From the NCBI GenBank assembly GCA_030447305.1, contig JAUJPC010000004.1, forward strand, positions 153,268-217,267: DNA of 64,000 nucleotides, given 5' to 3'. The stretch's first letter is position 1, and every line of letters starts with the position of its first letter. The notes beneath the pieces were generated by a model that saw only the letters and a list, made by a program, of their open reading frames with translations, was not told the origin of the DNA and did no database searches. Shown one piece after another: positions 51,209-60,808 of this stretch. The DNA comes from Actinomycetota bacterium. GTDB taxonomy: Bacteria > Actinomycetota > CADDZG01 > JAHWKV01. Both the position numbers and the translations under genes were made by a program.

Positions 51209-51745
51209 TCACTCAACCAAATTCCCGTCGTAGGCCAAAAGCCCTTGCTCGTCGACCCGGGCGATCTCCGTGAAGCGGTGCGGACGCGGGTCGCCCATCC
51301 CGAGGTGTATGACCTGCCACCCCTCCGCCACGAGGGCATCGGCGATGAGACGGCGGTGACACCTCCACCAGAGCGTTTCGGCACACATGATGGCCGCGTG
51401 GCGATCCCTGGAGATGTCCATCAAGAGCCGAAGTGCCTGACGGAATTCGGGACTGTCCATGTGCGACGCATAGGCACGGAAGGCTTCGTTCTCCCAAGCG
51501 CCGTGGCGCACGACCGACGCCTCGTCCGCTTTCCGGCGCCCTCCCATGCTTGGCCCCCACCACTCATAACCGATGCCATGCAGCCGGAGCATCGCGGCAA
51601 GCGTCTCTTTTGCGAAATGAGGATGGCGCCTGGACCCAGGGTACCGGCGGACGTCCACGAGCAACTGGACACCCGCCTCGGACAGGACTGCCAGGAACTC
51701 CTCGCGGGAGCGAGCCCCGTGGCCCAGGGTTGAAATCGTATGCAT
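51209..51745 (-). CDS. DUF488 family protein
   Basis: From the ATG at 51745 the product has 178 residues. ISTLGHGARSREEF near the start, LLVDVRRYPGSRRHPHF near residue 28 and CAETLWWRCHRRLIAD near 120 are diagnostic of DUF488, a family of unknown function often next to DNA-repair or stress genes. The open frame continues upstream to 51904 without a clear ribosome site, so a longer start cannot be ruled out. Confidence 0.85.
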   Translation of the reverse strand: MHTISTLGHGARSREEFLAVLSEAGVQLLVDVRRYPGSRRHPHFAKETLAAMLRLHGIGYEWWGPSMGGRRKADEASVVRHGAWENEAFRAYASHMDSPEFRQALRLLMDISRDRHAAIMCAETLWWRCHRRLIADALVAEGWQVIHLGMGDPRPHRFTEIARVDEQGLLAYDGNLVE

Positions 51746-51908
51746 TGCTGATGGTTCCCGTTCGGTTCGAAGCACTCCGTCATGCCGTGCTGAACAAGTC
51801 AATTTAGCCGTTGTTTCTGAACTCTCGGCCTTCCTAAGCGTTGCGTCGGCTCCTGCCGTCACTAGGGTGCCATTTATTCGAAGGACCTCCGCAGCGAGCT
51901 CCAAGTAA

Positions 51909-52103
51909 ATGTCGTGGGAAACTGAGTTGGACCATAGTCACCCCACTCAGCGTGCCTGCAAGGAGTGCGGAGGTCGACTTCCGCTCCACTCTTTTCAAAG
52001 GCTCTATCGAGTAGCTGTATGCACCGGATCGTTGACATGCCCGTGGCTAAAAGCACGCCATATCCCCGGCGAGCAGCAAAGCAGTCATGCGAAGCCTCGA
52101 TAG
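51909..52103 (+). CDS. Doubtful small Cys-rich protein (64 aa)
   Basis: The frame has CKEC near residue 17 and two later cysteines (VCTGSLTCPW), which could form a zinc knuckle, but there is no ribosome site and the tail looks random. It may not be a gene. Confidence 0.22.
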   Translation: MSWETELDHSHPTQRACKECGGRLPLHSFQRLYRVAVCTGSLTCPWLKARHIPGEQQSSHAKPR

Positions 52104-52217
52104 GCTCAGCGCTCACATGATGAGCTCCGTCCTGCCGTAGACTCCGCTGGGCCTCTCCCCAAAAAGGGCGACGAGGTTTTTGGCTCCGACCGCCTCAAGG
52201 TTGGGACGGTCGAGGAG

Positions 52218-52520
52218 GTGGTCCAAAGCAATGGCGAGACGCCCGCGTACATGGTGGTGCCTCGGGGCCTGGTGTTTGAGCGGGACACTTTCATCCCGCT
52301 CGATGCAGTCGTAAAGGTGAGCGAGGGCCAGCTCTTCATCAACGTCCCCAGGCTTTTCGTCGGCAACATGCCGTGGGACGAACCACCCACGAGTGCCACC
52401 CGGCAGGAAAAGCTCGGTCCGCCGCCGGAGCAGGTGTCCAATCTCTACATGTCACGTTCGCCGTCGCTCGAGTTGAGCCAGCCGGACCTGCGCCCGGTAG
52501 ATAAAGAGCATGGTGAATAA
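52218..52520 (+). CDS. PRC-barrel / DUF2171-like protein, 5' end uncertain
   Basis: The reading frame is protein-like from at least 52167 (GDEVFGSDRLKVGTVEEVV), upstream of the first start codon (GTG 52218), so the annotated start probably cuts the domain. Downstream are AYMVVPRGLVFERDTF and FIPLDAVVKV, the PRC/DUF2171 pattern of strands. An ATG two frames away at 52120-52125 leads to a stop after six codons, so an indel in the first 40 bases is likely. The C-terminal 35 residues look disordered. Confidence 0.5.
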   Translation: MVQSNGETPAYMVVPRGLVFERDTFIPLDAVVKVSEGQLFINVPRLFVGNMPWDEPPTSATRQEKLGPPPEQVSNLYMSRSPSLELSQPDLRPVDKEHGE

Positions 52521-52771
52521 AGCGGGAGCACATCAGGAGGCGGCACGGACATCAATCTAGTCATCCTCGGAGCTCGAACGATCATCCTCGGATAGGGCCC
52601 AGGGTGCCGATCATGCAAGACGAGGGTAGGACCGACAACCTTGAAGCCTCGAGGAGTCCTCGCTGCGGAAGGAGATGCCGACGAAACGACGGCCATAGAC
52701 GGGTCGGTCATGCGTGGACTCGCGCGATGCCACCCCATGACGTGTGCATTCCATTCTTCTCGTCCATCGAG

Positions 52772-54118
52772 TTACTCTTGGGTCCGGCGAGTCAGGGCGC
52801 TCAGCGGGAGGTGCATCAGCCCTTCTGCCCCTGTTCGGCGTAGGGCATCCATCAGCCTATAGGTGATGAGCCCCGCGACCGGCGGAAAAACCAACAGCAG
52901 CACCCGGTAAGCGTTGGTAATGCTCTCAACCGGAATCTTCAGCCATTTGGAAAGAAGGTCGTTGCTGGCCGCGGCAAACAGCACCAGGTAAAAGGCCAGG
53001 CCGGCTATCCCGAGGGCGGTACGCACCGGGTGGTCTCGTGCCCTCTCCAGCAGATGATGCGGTTCCCTGTCCCCGGTCAACTTGGCTTCGAGGAAAGGCC
53101 AGAGGTAGAGCAGGTTGAAGGTGATCCCTGGAAGAAGGATGGCCGGATAAAACGGGTTGGGCAGCTCAAAGCCGAACGCCCGGATCTCCCAGGGCGGGAA
53201 GAGGCGCAGAGCACCTTCCAGCCATCCCAGGTACCAGTCGGGCTGTGCCGGAGAGGGTATCTGCTCCGCTCGGAACGGCCCGTACAGCCACACCGGATTG
53301 ATCTGAACCAGGCCTCCCAGGATGGCGACTACCGCAGACACACCAAAGAAAAGTGCCATGGACTTCGTCATGTATGTGGGCCACAGCTTTTCGCCCACCA
53401 CGTTGCCCTCAGTCCGTCCAGGGCCCGGAAACTGGGTGTGCTTTTGGCGCCATACGATCGCAAGGTGCGCCGTCATGAGGCCGGCAATTGCCACCGGCAC
53501 GATAAAGATGTGGACGACAAACAGCCGCTCGATGATCTGCTCGGCCGGGAACTCTCCTCCGAAGACCAGAAACGCCATCCACGTCCCAATCACAGGTATG
53601 GAGAGCACGACCGAGTACGCGATCCGAAGTCCGGTGCCCGAAAGCAGGTCATCGGGCAGCGAGTAGCCGCTGAACCCATTGAGCAAGCCGAGGATGAGCA
53701 ACGTGAGTCCGATCAGCCAGTTGATCTCCCTCGGCCGCCTGAACGCGCCTGTGAAGAAGATCCTCAGCATGTGCACAAACATCGCCGCAATGAAGATCAA
53801 AGCCGCCCAGTGATGCATTTGGCGCATTACCAGGCCGGCACGGACCTCGAAGCTGAGGTCGAGCACGGACTTGTAGGCGTTGGAGACGTGAACCCCGTTC
53901 AGCGGCTCGTACTCTCCCCGGTACACCGATTCGCTCACGCTCGGATCAAAGAAGAAGCTCAAAAAGACCCCGGTGAGCACCAGTATCAAAAAGCAGTAAA
54001 GGGCAAGTTCCCCGAGAAGGAACGACCAATGGTCCGGAAAGACCTTGTTGAGCGCTTGCTTGGCAAAGCTGGACGCGCCGAGACGGTCATCGATCCACTG
54101 CGTCAGCCGCTTAATCAT
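52772..54118 (-). CDS. qcrB: Cytochrome bc1 complex cytochrome b subunit
   Basis: I start at the ATG at 54118, overlapping the qcrA stop by 8 bases, giving 448 residues. Haem-ligating histidines are in MHHWAALIFIAAMFVHMLRIF near residue 100 (in part) and around VVHIFIVPVAIAGLMTAHL near 200. PDWYLGWLEGALRLFPP near 300 is the quinol-oxidation side typical of actinobacterial QcrB. Cytochrome b carries electrons from menaquinol across the membrane. It is the last gene of the respiratory operon. Confidence 0.93.
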   Translation of the reverse strand: MIKRLTQWIDDRLGASSFAKQALNKVFPDHWSFLLGELALYCFLILVLTGVFLSFFFDPSVSESVYRGEYEPLNGVHVSNAYKSVLDLSFEVRAGLVMRQMHHWAALIFIAAMFVHMLRIFFTGAFRRPREINWLIGLTLLILGLLNGFSGYSLPDDLLSGTGLRIAYSVVLSIPVIGTWMAFLVFGGEFPAEQIIERLFVVHIFIVPVAIAGLMTAHLAIVWRQKHTQFPGPGRTEGNVVGEKLWPTYMTKSMALFFGVSAVVAILGGLVQINPVWLYGPFRAEQIPSPAQPDWYLGWLEGALRLFPPWEIRAFGFELPNPFYPAILLPGITFNLLYLWPFLEAKLTGDREPHHLLERARDHPVRTALGIAGLAFYLVLFAAASNDLLSKWLKIPVESITNAYRVLLLVFPPVAGLITYRLMDALRRTGAEGLMHLPLSALTRRTQE

Positions 54119-54959
54119 CACGCCCCCTGTTCCAGAAGCCTGGTCCGACGGGTTCCTCGAAATCACCCTGTGCCACCAGGAAACCCGAATCGTCGATGGA
54201 AAGGGGAAGCTGCGGAAGGGGCCGGGTGGCCGGGCCTTCGGTGGGCTTCGCCCCGTCTACGACATCGAAGACCGACTGATGACAGGGGCAGAACAGCTTC
54301 TTGCTCTCGGCCTCGTAGAGGCCTACCGGGCACCCGGCGTGGGTGCATATCTTCGAGAAAGCGACAAATCCCTCCGGCACCCAACCGGGCGGCCCGGGCG
54401 GTTGGACATCCTCCGGCAGGTGAATGAGCAGCGTCTGCGAGTCGGCGGCCTCGGTATGCGTCTCCGGAAAAACTGTGAGGATGCCGTCCACGGCCAGCTC
54501 TTCGGGCCGAACCGGGGATCCGTCGGCTCGCACCACCCGCGATCCGGGGCGCCAAGCCGTCCGAAAGAGGGCCCGCCCCGGGGCCCCTCCAAGTGACCGT
54601 ATGGGGAACAGAAGCGCGATGCCGAACGCGGCGAAAGCGGCACCCAGCATCTTGGCGAGGAATGTCCTGCGTTCTATTGGTTCGGCTCCAGCTTGCAGCG
54701 TTTCCTCCACCTCGGCTTGCGCCTCGGCCACCTCAGGGCGGATCTCCCGCTCCTGTACCTCCGGTCCGCCCGGCATGAGGTGCTTCGCCCAGAGCACCAA
54801 GCCCACTGAAATGCCTCCCAAGGCGGCGCCGAGAAGGGCGCCCTCCGCCTGAGGCTGGCCTCCCAGCAGGTAGACGACCGCAAGCCCCAGAGAAGCAACG
54901 ATGCTCACGCCGAAGGCAGTAGCGATCCAGCGGATGCTTCGTTCGCCTTGGTTTTCCAT
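54111..54959 (-). CDS. qcrA: Cytochrome bc1 complex Rieske iron-sulfur subunit
   Basis: The 282-residue product has two or three N-terminal membrane segments (actinobacterial QcrA has extra ones), ERRTFLAKMLGAAFAAFG near residue 98, and a C-terminal Rieske domain with CTHAGCPVGLY and CPCHQSVFDVVDG holding the [2Fe-2S] cluster. It accepts electrons from quinol and passes them to QcrC. It lies 6 bases after qcrC and overlaps qcrB. Confidence 0.93.
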   Translation of the reverse strand: MENQGERSIRWIATAFGVSIVASLGLAVVYLLGGQPQAEGALLGAALGGISVGLVLWAKHLMPGGPEVQEREIRPEVAEAQAEVEETLQAGAEPIERRTFLAKMLGAAFAAFGIALLFPIRSLGGAPGRALFRTAWRPGSRVVRADGSPVRPEELAVDGILTVFPETHTEAADSQTLLIHLPEDVQPPGPPGWVPEGFVAFSKICTHAGCPVGLYEAESKKLFCPCHQSVFDVVDGAKPTEGPATRPLPQLPLSIDDSGFLVAQGDFEEPVGPGFWNRGRDD

Positions 54960-54965
54960 CGTTTA

Positions 54966-55742
54966 CTAGACCTTCCTTCCGATCCAGACTATGAGCAGCA
55001 TGAGGGGGCCCAGACCAAGGATCCAGGCTGCCGCTCCCTCTGACCAGGGTCCGATTCTGCCCATCGGCAGCCCGCCTCTGTTATTGGGATCTCGCAAGTA
55101 CTCGACGTACGCCAGAATCGAGTTCACTTCGTGTTCCGTGAAGGTTTCCGGGCCAAAAACCGGCATCGTACCGGGTCCGACCAGCATCGCCTCCGCCACC
55201 TCTTGAGGTGTCGACGAGTTCAGCGGCGGCGCCACCGCGGTTGCTTGCTCGGGGGAGCCCCCGACGCTGAGAGCCCCGCCGATACCGGTTGAGGCATGGC
55301 AGGCGGCACAGTTGTCCTGGTAGAGCTCCGCACCCTCTCCGATGTCCCCGCGCGCCGGATCTACACTAGGGATATCCGGTCCAGGTGCTTCGAAAGTTTC
55401 CATGTAGTCGATGATCGCCTCGATATCACGGGGGGTGTAGATGGAGGCATGCCTCTGGACGCGCTGGTCGGGATGATTTATCGGCATGCGCCCGGTGGAA
55501 AGGACGAAATCGGTCATTGCCGGCCCGTTTGTCCCGGTGGTCAGGCTGGGCCCGTTTTCCGTACCCTGGCCCTCGTTACCGTGGCACCAGGCGCAGTCCC
55601 TCATGTAAAGCGTCTTTCCGTCCGTAACGGTGTCGACCTCCACGACTCCAGGAGCACGATACGGGGCAGTTTGGTCGCCGAAGTAGGCGCAGCCGGCAAG
55701 CAGTACCGAGACAAGGAGATATCCGAATACGGCACGCCTCAC
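54966..55742 (-). CDS. qcrC: Cytochrome bc1 complex dihaem cytochrome c subunit
   Basis: The 258-residue product has a lipoprotein-like signal (LLVSVLLAGC) and two haem-attachment motifs, CAWCHG near residue 53 and CAACHA near 148, plus a C-terminal membrane helix (GPLMLLIVWIGRKV). It is the dihaem c of the menaquinol-cytochrome c reductase and wires electrons directly to the oxidase in actinobacterial supercomplexes. It starts at GTG overlapping the ctaG stop by 4 bases. Confidence 0.92.
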   Translation of the reverse strand: MRRAVFGYLLVSVLLAGCAYFGDQTAPYRAPGVVEVDTVTDGKTLYMRDCAWCHGNEGQGTENGPSLTTGTNGPAMTDFVLSTGRMPINHPDQRVQRHASIYTPRDIEAIIDYMETFEAPGPDIPSVDPARGDIGEGAELYQDNCAACHASTGIGGALSVGGSPEQATAVAPPLNSSTPQEVAEAMLVGPGTMPVFGPETFTEHEVNSILAYVEYLRDPNNRGGLPMGRIGPWSEGAAAWILGLGPLMLLIVWIGRKV

Positions 55743-56629
55743 GGCTGGCCGCCCAATGCCGCGGCCGCAGCGTCCCTCTCAGCGGCTTCACGCCGGAGTA
55801 CCCGAGCCTCCACCTCGGCGAATGTCAGCCAAAGCAACACCGCCATGGCCGCCAGGTAGACGAGCCCCTGGGGAATCCACATGATGGCTCCGGCGAACTG
55901 CTGATCCTCCAGGGGTGTCAGCCCCCAAGCGGCGGCCCCCGCCCGATGGATGGGGTAGAGCTGGGTGCCGGCGAAGGTCAGAATCGCCCCAAGGGCTCCG
56001 CTTTGCAGCGAGGTGGCCAGCACGACAAGGACGGCCGGGCCATACCCCAACCTTCTTTCCCTCCCCCAGCCGATGATCAGAAGCCAGAGCAAGATCGCCG
56101 TGGCGAGGAAGCTTAGGTGCTCGGCGATGTGCAGTGCATCGTTGCCCAAAGCCGCCTGATACGCGGTCGGGAGGTGCCAGACCCAAAGCGCCACAGCATG
56201 CAGAGCTACAACCAGGACCGGATTCAGCAGGATGGACGCCGCTGGTTTCGCTGCGTCAAGGTCCTCGGCCAAATCACGCAGCCTGCGCCGTAAGAAGCCC
56301 GGCAACGCGTGGATAAAAGGGAGACTGGGCCGGCCGTACACGAGCAGCGGAGCAGCGATCGATATGAACATGAGGTGCTGGATCATGTGCCCTGAAAAGA
56401 TGGTGTGGGCCACCTGGTCGAGCGGTGAAACCAACGCCACAGCGAGTGCCGCCAGACCTGCGTAGAAAGCCGCCACATGGCGGCGCCGCACAGCCCCCGG
56501 TCCGCCCTCACTGCGCAGAATTCGAAGCCCTCTTCCGTATGCGATGGCGGCGAGGGCAAGGAGCGCAACAACCGGCGGATGCAGGCTCCAGGAATGCCAG
56601 ATCTCTGCCGGCAAGACGATGGCTTTCAT
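55739..56629 (-). CDS. ctaG: Cytochrome c oxidase assembly protein CtaG (caa3 type)
   Basis: From the ATG at 56629, overlapping the previous stop (ATGA), the product has 296 residues and about seven membrane segments. The family's HMIQHLMFISIAAPLL near residue 95 and AEHLSFLATAILLW near 175 are present, with conserved histidines. CtaG helps insert copper into cytochrome oxidase. A longer upstream frame is not plausible. Confidence 0.9.
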   Translation of the reverse strand: MKAIVLPAEIWHSWSLHPPVVALLALAAIAYGRGLRILRSEGGPGAVRRRHVAAFYAGLAALAVALVSPLDQVAHTIFSGHMIQHLMFISIAAPLLVYGRPSLPFIHALPGFLRRRLRDLAEDLDAAKPAASILLNPVLVVALHAVALWVWHLPTAYQAALGNDALHIAEHLSFLATAILLWLLIIGWGRERRLGYGPAVLVVLATSLQSGALGAILTFAGTQLYPIHRAGAAAWGLTPLEDQQFAGAIMWIPQGLVYLAAMAVLLWLTFAEVEARVLRREAAERDAAAAALGGQP

Positions 56630-57024
56630 AAGGGTGCCTGACAGACGCCGATCAACAACGGCGGAGCCACCTTGATCAAGATGATCAGCAGGAACAAGAT
56701 GCTGCTCATGACTCCGGCCAGTGCCATCCATCTGGCACGGCCCCCCTCATCGGCCGTTGCTCTCATACCGCGCCACATCCGCCATGAGATCAAGCCAGCA
56801 ACCGCGGTCGGCACAGCCAAAACAACCGTGATTAGCAGCGCGAGAGGTCTCACTCCCAAGCCGAGAATGAGTCCGGGAGTCTGGGAACCGGGAGTACAGG
56901 AGATGAAATCCTCGAGCATGTAAAGAGCGAACAACTGGATCATCCAGGCGGTGGCCGGCAGGATTATGCCGACCAACAGGAGCAGGTTCTGCATCGGCCG
57001 TCCGGAAACCTCACGTGTGCTCAT
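56626..57024 (-). CDS. Small membrane protein of the cta operon (132 aa)
   Basis: From MSTREVSG the product has four membrane segments and a GAWMIQLFALYMLEDFISCT-like second helix with an FISC cysteine, unknown to me. It sits between ctaE and ctaG, with a 16-base gap to ctaE upstream and a 4-base overlap into ctaG. Context implies oxidase assembly or stability; the function is not shown. Confidence 0.7.
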   Translation of the reverse strand: MSTREVSGRPMQNLLLLVGIILPATAWMIQLFALYMLEDFISCTPGSQTPGLILGLGVRPLALLITVVLAVPTAVAGLISWRMWRGMRATADEGGRARWMALAGVMSSILFLLIILIKVAPPLLIGVCQAPL

Positions 57025-57040
57025 CTCGCCGTCCGCATCT

Positions 57041-57673
57041 CTAGAAGTTCGGCGATAGATAAATCGTTGCCAGCACAAACACCCAGACCACATCCACGAA
57101 ATGCCAGTACATCGTGAACATTTGGACGGTGAGGTGGCGCTCCGCGTCGAACGCGCCCATCCAGGATCTGGTCTGCGTCCAGGCGTTCATGATCAGGCCG
57201 ACCACCAGGTGCAGGCTGTGGAAGCCGGTGATCGTGAAGAAAAGGGACCCGTAGGTGTTGGTCGTGGGAGTGAACTCATGCAGCTTCTCCGGCCATTCCA
57301 CTCCCCAGGTCATCCCCAGGAAGATCGCGCCCAACAGGAAGCCCAGCGCCAAGCCCACCCTCAGCCCCATCTGATTTCCCTTCTTGATAGCCGCGTCGGC
57401 CATGTGAACCGGGATGCTCGAGGAAAGAAGGATCGCGGTCATAATCAGGGGAAGCGCCAAAGTGGGCTTTTCGATACCCTCCGGCGGCCACTCCGGCCCG
57501 GACTGAAAGCGAAGGTAGAAGTAGCTCGCCAGCAGGGCTGCAAAAAGGGTCGCCTCGGTTGCGATGAGCAATACCATCCCCCACCAGGCAAACGACTGGG
57601 GGCCTGAGGTGTGGTGCGGCAGGTCCTCTCCGGGCTGCCGGGTGGGCGTCGAGACCGCCTCTTCGACCTTCAT
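57041..57673 (-). CDS. ctaE: Cytochrome c oxidase subunit III
   Basis: From the ATG at 57673 that overlaps the ctaD stop (ATGA) the product has 210 residues and five membrane segments. SFAWWGMVLLIATEATLFAALLASYFYLR near residue 27 (in part), the HSLHLVVGL motif near 152 and YWHFVDVVWVFV near 190 are the subunit III hallmarks. It stabilises the catalytic core. The upstream open frame to 58030 is not real. Confidence 0.93.
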   Translation of the reverse strand: MKVEEAVSTPTRQPGEDLPHHTSGPQSFAWWGMVLLIATEATLFAALLASYFYLRFQSGPEWPPEGIEKPTLALPLIMTAILLSSSIPVHMADAAIKKGNQMGLRVGLALGFLLGAIFLGMTWGVEWPEKLHEFTPTTNTYGSLFFTITGFHSLHLVVGLIMNAWTQTRSWMGAFDAERHLTVQMFTMYWHFVDVVWVFVLATIYLSPNF

Positions 57674-59553
57674 GTCTCCTGGGTCTCTCCGCTGGGCCAG
57701 AACCATCCCAACACTCCGCCCAAAGAAGCAACGACGCCGATGGCTGCAAGCGGCCAGGCTTCGATGAGGATCCCGTAGAACATGACCATCAAGGCAACCG
57801 TCAAAAGGAACGGCCACGGAGTCTCGTGGGCCATGTGGACCACCGCCTCCGGCTGGGCGTCGAGCACACTGGTCGACAGCGTTACGTGGCCTTTGTCCAA
57901 TGTGTAACCGCCCAGCTCGGGAGGCTGAGGGCCCTCCCGCAACTCCGGCTGAGCCCACACCGGCTCCCTGCTCCGAACGGTGGGGATGGCCTCGAAGTTG
58001 TAATCCGGCGGCGGGGACGTCGTGGCCCATTCCAGGGTCTCGCCGTTCCAGGGGTCCGGTCCCGCCGGCTCTCCGTTGCGGGCGCTCCTTGCCCAGTTGA
58101 TGAAGGTCAACAGGATTCCGAAGGCGAGGATGAAGGCGCCGACGGTGGAAAGGAAGTTGTGGATCTCCCAGCCGAGTCCCTCTCCATAGGTGTAGACCCT
58201 ACGCGGCTTGCCGAGGAGCCCTAAGATGTGCAGAGGAAACATGTTCAGGTTGAACCCGACGAAGATCAGCCAAAAGCTCAGCTTCCCAAGCCGCTCGTCG
58301 AGCAGCTTCCCGGTCATCTTCGGCAGCCAGTAATACAGTCCGGCGAACATCGGGAAAACCGCGCCTCCAAAGAGCACGTAGTGGAGGTGAGCGACCACGA
58401 AGTCGGAATCGGTGGTGGCCTGATCGAAAGGTATCGCCGAGAACATCGCCCCGGTGAGCCCGCCTATCACGAAGGTGAAGATGAATCCAAAGATAAAGAG
58501 CATCGGGGTGCGCATCACCGGCCTTCCTGCCACGAGCGTGGCCAGCCAGGCAAAGACCTGCACCCCGCTCGGAATCGCAACCATGAAGCTTGCTGCTGAG
58601 ATGAAGCTCATCGACATCTGAGGCAGCCCCGTTGCGAACATGTGGTGAACCCACACGCCGAACCCGATTATCGCGACGGCCAGCTCGGCCAGGACGATGT
58701 AGGTATAGCCGATCATCCGGTGGCGGGCGAAGGTCGGGATGATCGCCGATGCCAGCCCAAAGGCCGGCAGCACCACGATGTAGACCTCCGGATGGCCGAA
58801 GATCCAGAACAGGTGCTGCCACAAGATTGGATCTCCTCCTCGATCGGGGTTGTAAAAGACGAAGTCGAACTTTCGCTCGAGCACCAGCAGCACGCTGGCG
58901 AGGGTAAGCAACGGCAGGGCGAAGATGACCTGGAAGGCAAAGGCGATCTCGCCCCAGACAAAGATGGGAATCCGGTTCAACGACATGCCGGGTGCCCGCA
59001 TCTTGAAGGCGGTCACGATGAAGTTGATCGCGCCACCGGTGGTCGAGACGCCGAGGAAGATCAATCCCAAGGCGTAGAAGTCGATGTTCAGGCCCGGAGC
59101 GAAGTCCTCATTGGCCAGGGGCACATAGTTGAACCAGCCGGCGTTGGGCGCCTCCCCGATCAGGAAAGACGAGTACAAGAAGATGCCGGCCGCAAGAAAC
59201 ACCCAGTAGCCGAAAGCATTGAGCCGCGGGAAAGCCATATCCCGGGCGCCGATCATCAGGGGGACGAAGTAGTTGCCGAAGCCGGAGAGGACCGGGGTGG
59301 CGAACAAGAACATCATCGTCACCCCGTGCATGGTGAAGAGCTGGTTGTAGGTTTCGGGCTCCAGCAGGTTCAGGTTGGCGCGCATCAGCTGCGCTCGCAT
59401 GAGCAGGCTCTCGATGCCCCCGATGACGAAGAAGATGAAGCCGGTGTAGAGGTACTTCATGCCCAGCTTCTTGTGGTCGACGGTTGACACCCAGGTCGCC
59501 AGACCGGGCTTTTCTCCCCAGATCTCTTCCAGACGTTCTGCGACCGTTGCCAT
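57670..59553 (-). CDS. ctaD: Cytochrome c oxidase subunit I
   Basis: The 627-residue product has twelve core helices with the haem- and copper-binding histidines: HGVTMMFLFATPV near residue 75, HPEVYIVVLPAFG near 253 (with the Tyr that crosslinks), the HHMF pair near 303 and HLHYVLFGG near 390. It reduces oxygen to water and pumps protons. About 90 extra C-terminal residues add two membrane helices, like a fused small subunit. It lies 7 bases after ctaC. Confidence 0.95.
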   Translation of the reverse strand: MATVAERLEEIWGEKPGLATWVSTVDHKKLGMKYLYTGFIFFVIGGIESLLMRAQLMRANLNLLEPETYNQLFTMHGVTMMFLFATPVLSGFGNYFVPLMIGARDMAFPRLNAFGYWVFLAAGIFLYSSFLIGEAPNAGWFNYVPLANEDFAPGLNIDFYALGLIFLGVSTTGGAINFIVTAFKMRAPGMSLNRIPIFVWGEIAFAFQVIFALPLLTLASVLLVLERKFDFVFYNPDRGGDPILWQHLFWIFGHPEVYIVVLPAFGLASAIIPTFARHRMIGYTYIVLAELAVAIIGFGVWVHHMFATGLPQMSMSFISAASFMVAIPSGVQVFAWLATLVAGRPVMRTPMLFIFGFIFTFVIGGLTGAMFSAIPFDQATTDSDFVVAHLHYVLFGGAVFPMFAGLYYWLPKMTGKLLDERLGKLSFWLIFVGFNLNMFPLHILGLLGKPRRVYTYGEGLGWEIHNFLSTVGAFILAFGILLTFINWARSARNGEPAGPDPWNGETLEWATTSPPPDYNFEAIPTVRSREPVWAQPELREGPQPPELGGYTLDKGHVTLSTSVLDAQPEAVVHMAHETPWPFLLTVALMVMFYGILIEAWPLAAIGVVASLGGVLGWFWPSGETQET

Positions 59554-59560
59554 ACCCCTC

Positions 59561-60565
59561 CTAAGTTAGTTGTTGCAGGAAGTCGAGCAGATCATTGAGC
59601 TCATCGCTGCTGAGAGACGTCGGCGGCATGGTCACCCCGGGCTTCACGCTCTGGGGATCGGTGATCAAGCGCGCCAGGTTTTCCCGGGTGTTCGGAAGGA
59701 TGGCCGAACCGAGGGTGGAGCGGCTCGCGAGGTGGGTTAGATCGGGACCGAGTTCGGCGCCCGCCTCTGTCCCTCGCACGGCGTGACAGCCGACGCAGGA
59801 GTTGTCCATGAAAACGTCCCTGCCTCGAAGGGCGCTGCCGGCCGCCGTGACTGTGGGCTTGGCCTCGTTGGCCACCCAGGCGTCGAACTCCGCCCGCGGC
59901 TCGGCGATTACGGTGAAGATCATGTTGGCATGCTGAAGGCCACAGTACTCGGCGCACTGACCCCGATAACGCCCCGGCTTGTTGGCCTGGAGTGACAGTT
60001 CGTTCACTCTACCGGGGACCTGGTCGAGCTTCACCTGAAGCTCCGGGACCCAGAAGCTGTGGATCACGTCGGCGCTGGTCAGCTTGATTCGAACCCGCTC
60101 CCCAACCGGGATATGGATCTCGGTTGCGGTGACCGCCCCATTCGGGTACCTCACCTCCCACCACCACATTCGCCCTTCGACCTCTATGGTCAGATCCTCG
60201 CTCTCCTCAGCGGTCGCGAGCTCTTTCATGACTCCCAGCGAGATGATGAAGGCGACGGTGAGAATGATCCATGGCACGACCACTCCGGCCAGCGCTACAA
60301 ACGGCTCTCCCCAGCGAACCTCCGAGTCGTCGACTGCGTCCTCGATCCGGCCTCGGCCTCGCAGGGCTCGGACCATGAGAGCAAGGACTATGAGGAAAAC
60401 CACGAAGGAGATCCAGAACAGCAACCACCACAGCCGCTCGACGCTGGCGGCGGCCGGACCGGCTGGTTCCAGCACCGAGGGGGCATCGGAGGCACAGGCG
60501 CCGAGCATAGCTAAAGGAAGAACGCTAAGGGATATTGCTAACTCTGGTCGGAGACGCTTCCGCAT
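59561..60565 (-). CDS. ctaC: Cytochrome c oxidase subunit II with fused cytochrome c
   Basis: The ATG at 60565 follows GAGAGGGGA, giving 334 residues. A lipoprotein signal (PLAMLGAC, Cys24) and two membrane helices lead to the CuA cupredoxin domain with IHSFWVPEL and GQCAEYCGLQHANM ligands. The C-terminus adds a class I cytochrome c (CVGCH near residue 255; Met ligand in VTMPP). This is the caa3-type layout. It is first in the operon and should set its expression. The longer frame upstream to 60763 is not plausible. Confidence 0.93.
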   Translation of the reverse strand: MRKRLRPELAISLSVLPLAMLGACASDAPSVLEPAGPAAASVERLWWLLFWISFVVFLIVLALMVRALRGRGRIEDAVDDSEVRWGEPFVALAGVVVPWIILTVAFIISLGVMKELATAEESEDLTIEVEGRMWWWEVRYPNGAVTATEIHIPVGERVRIKLTSADVIHSFWVPELQVKLDQVPGRVNELSLQANKPGRYRGQCAEYCGLQHANMIFTVIAEPRAEFDAWVANEAKPTVTAAGSALRGRDVFMDNSCVGCHAVRGTEAGAELGPDLTHLASRSTLGSAILPNTRENLARLITDPQSVKPGVTMPPTSLSSDELNDLLDFLQQLT

Positions 60566-60808
60566 TCCCCTCTCCCCTACCCCGCAACCCAGTTTGGAAC
60601 GGCTATACCCTCGCACTTTCTCATGACAGAAATCTAGTCGGACAATCGCCTTGCCGATCCTCTGACAGTGGCGGTGAAACGGGGCCGAACGGAGCGAAGG
60701 GTTGCCTACGCTACATCCTGCCTCGGAAAACAGCTCTTTGTAAGGCTCGGGGTGTCGTTTCACAAACTCGCGGGCCGGGCCTTTGTGACTCAGCGGTCGC
60801 CACCCTGC

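Noticed and set aside
53030..54427. 465-codon plus-strand frame
   Set aside because: It lies antisense to qcrB and qcrA, is rich in Arg, Gly, His and Pro, and has no fold signature; it is a shadow of GC-rich coding DNA.
58642..59487. 281-codon plus-strand frame
   Set aside because: Antisense to ctaD, charged low-complexity composition.
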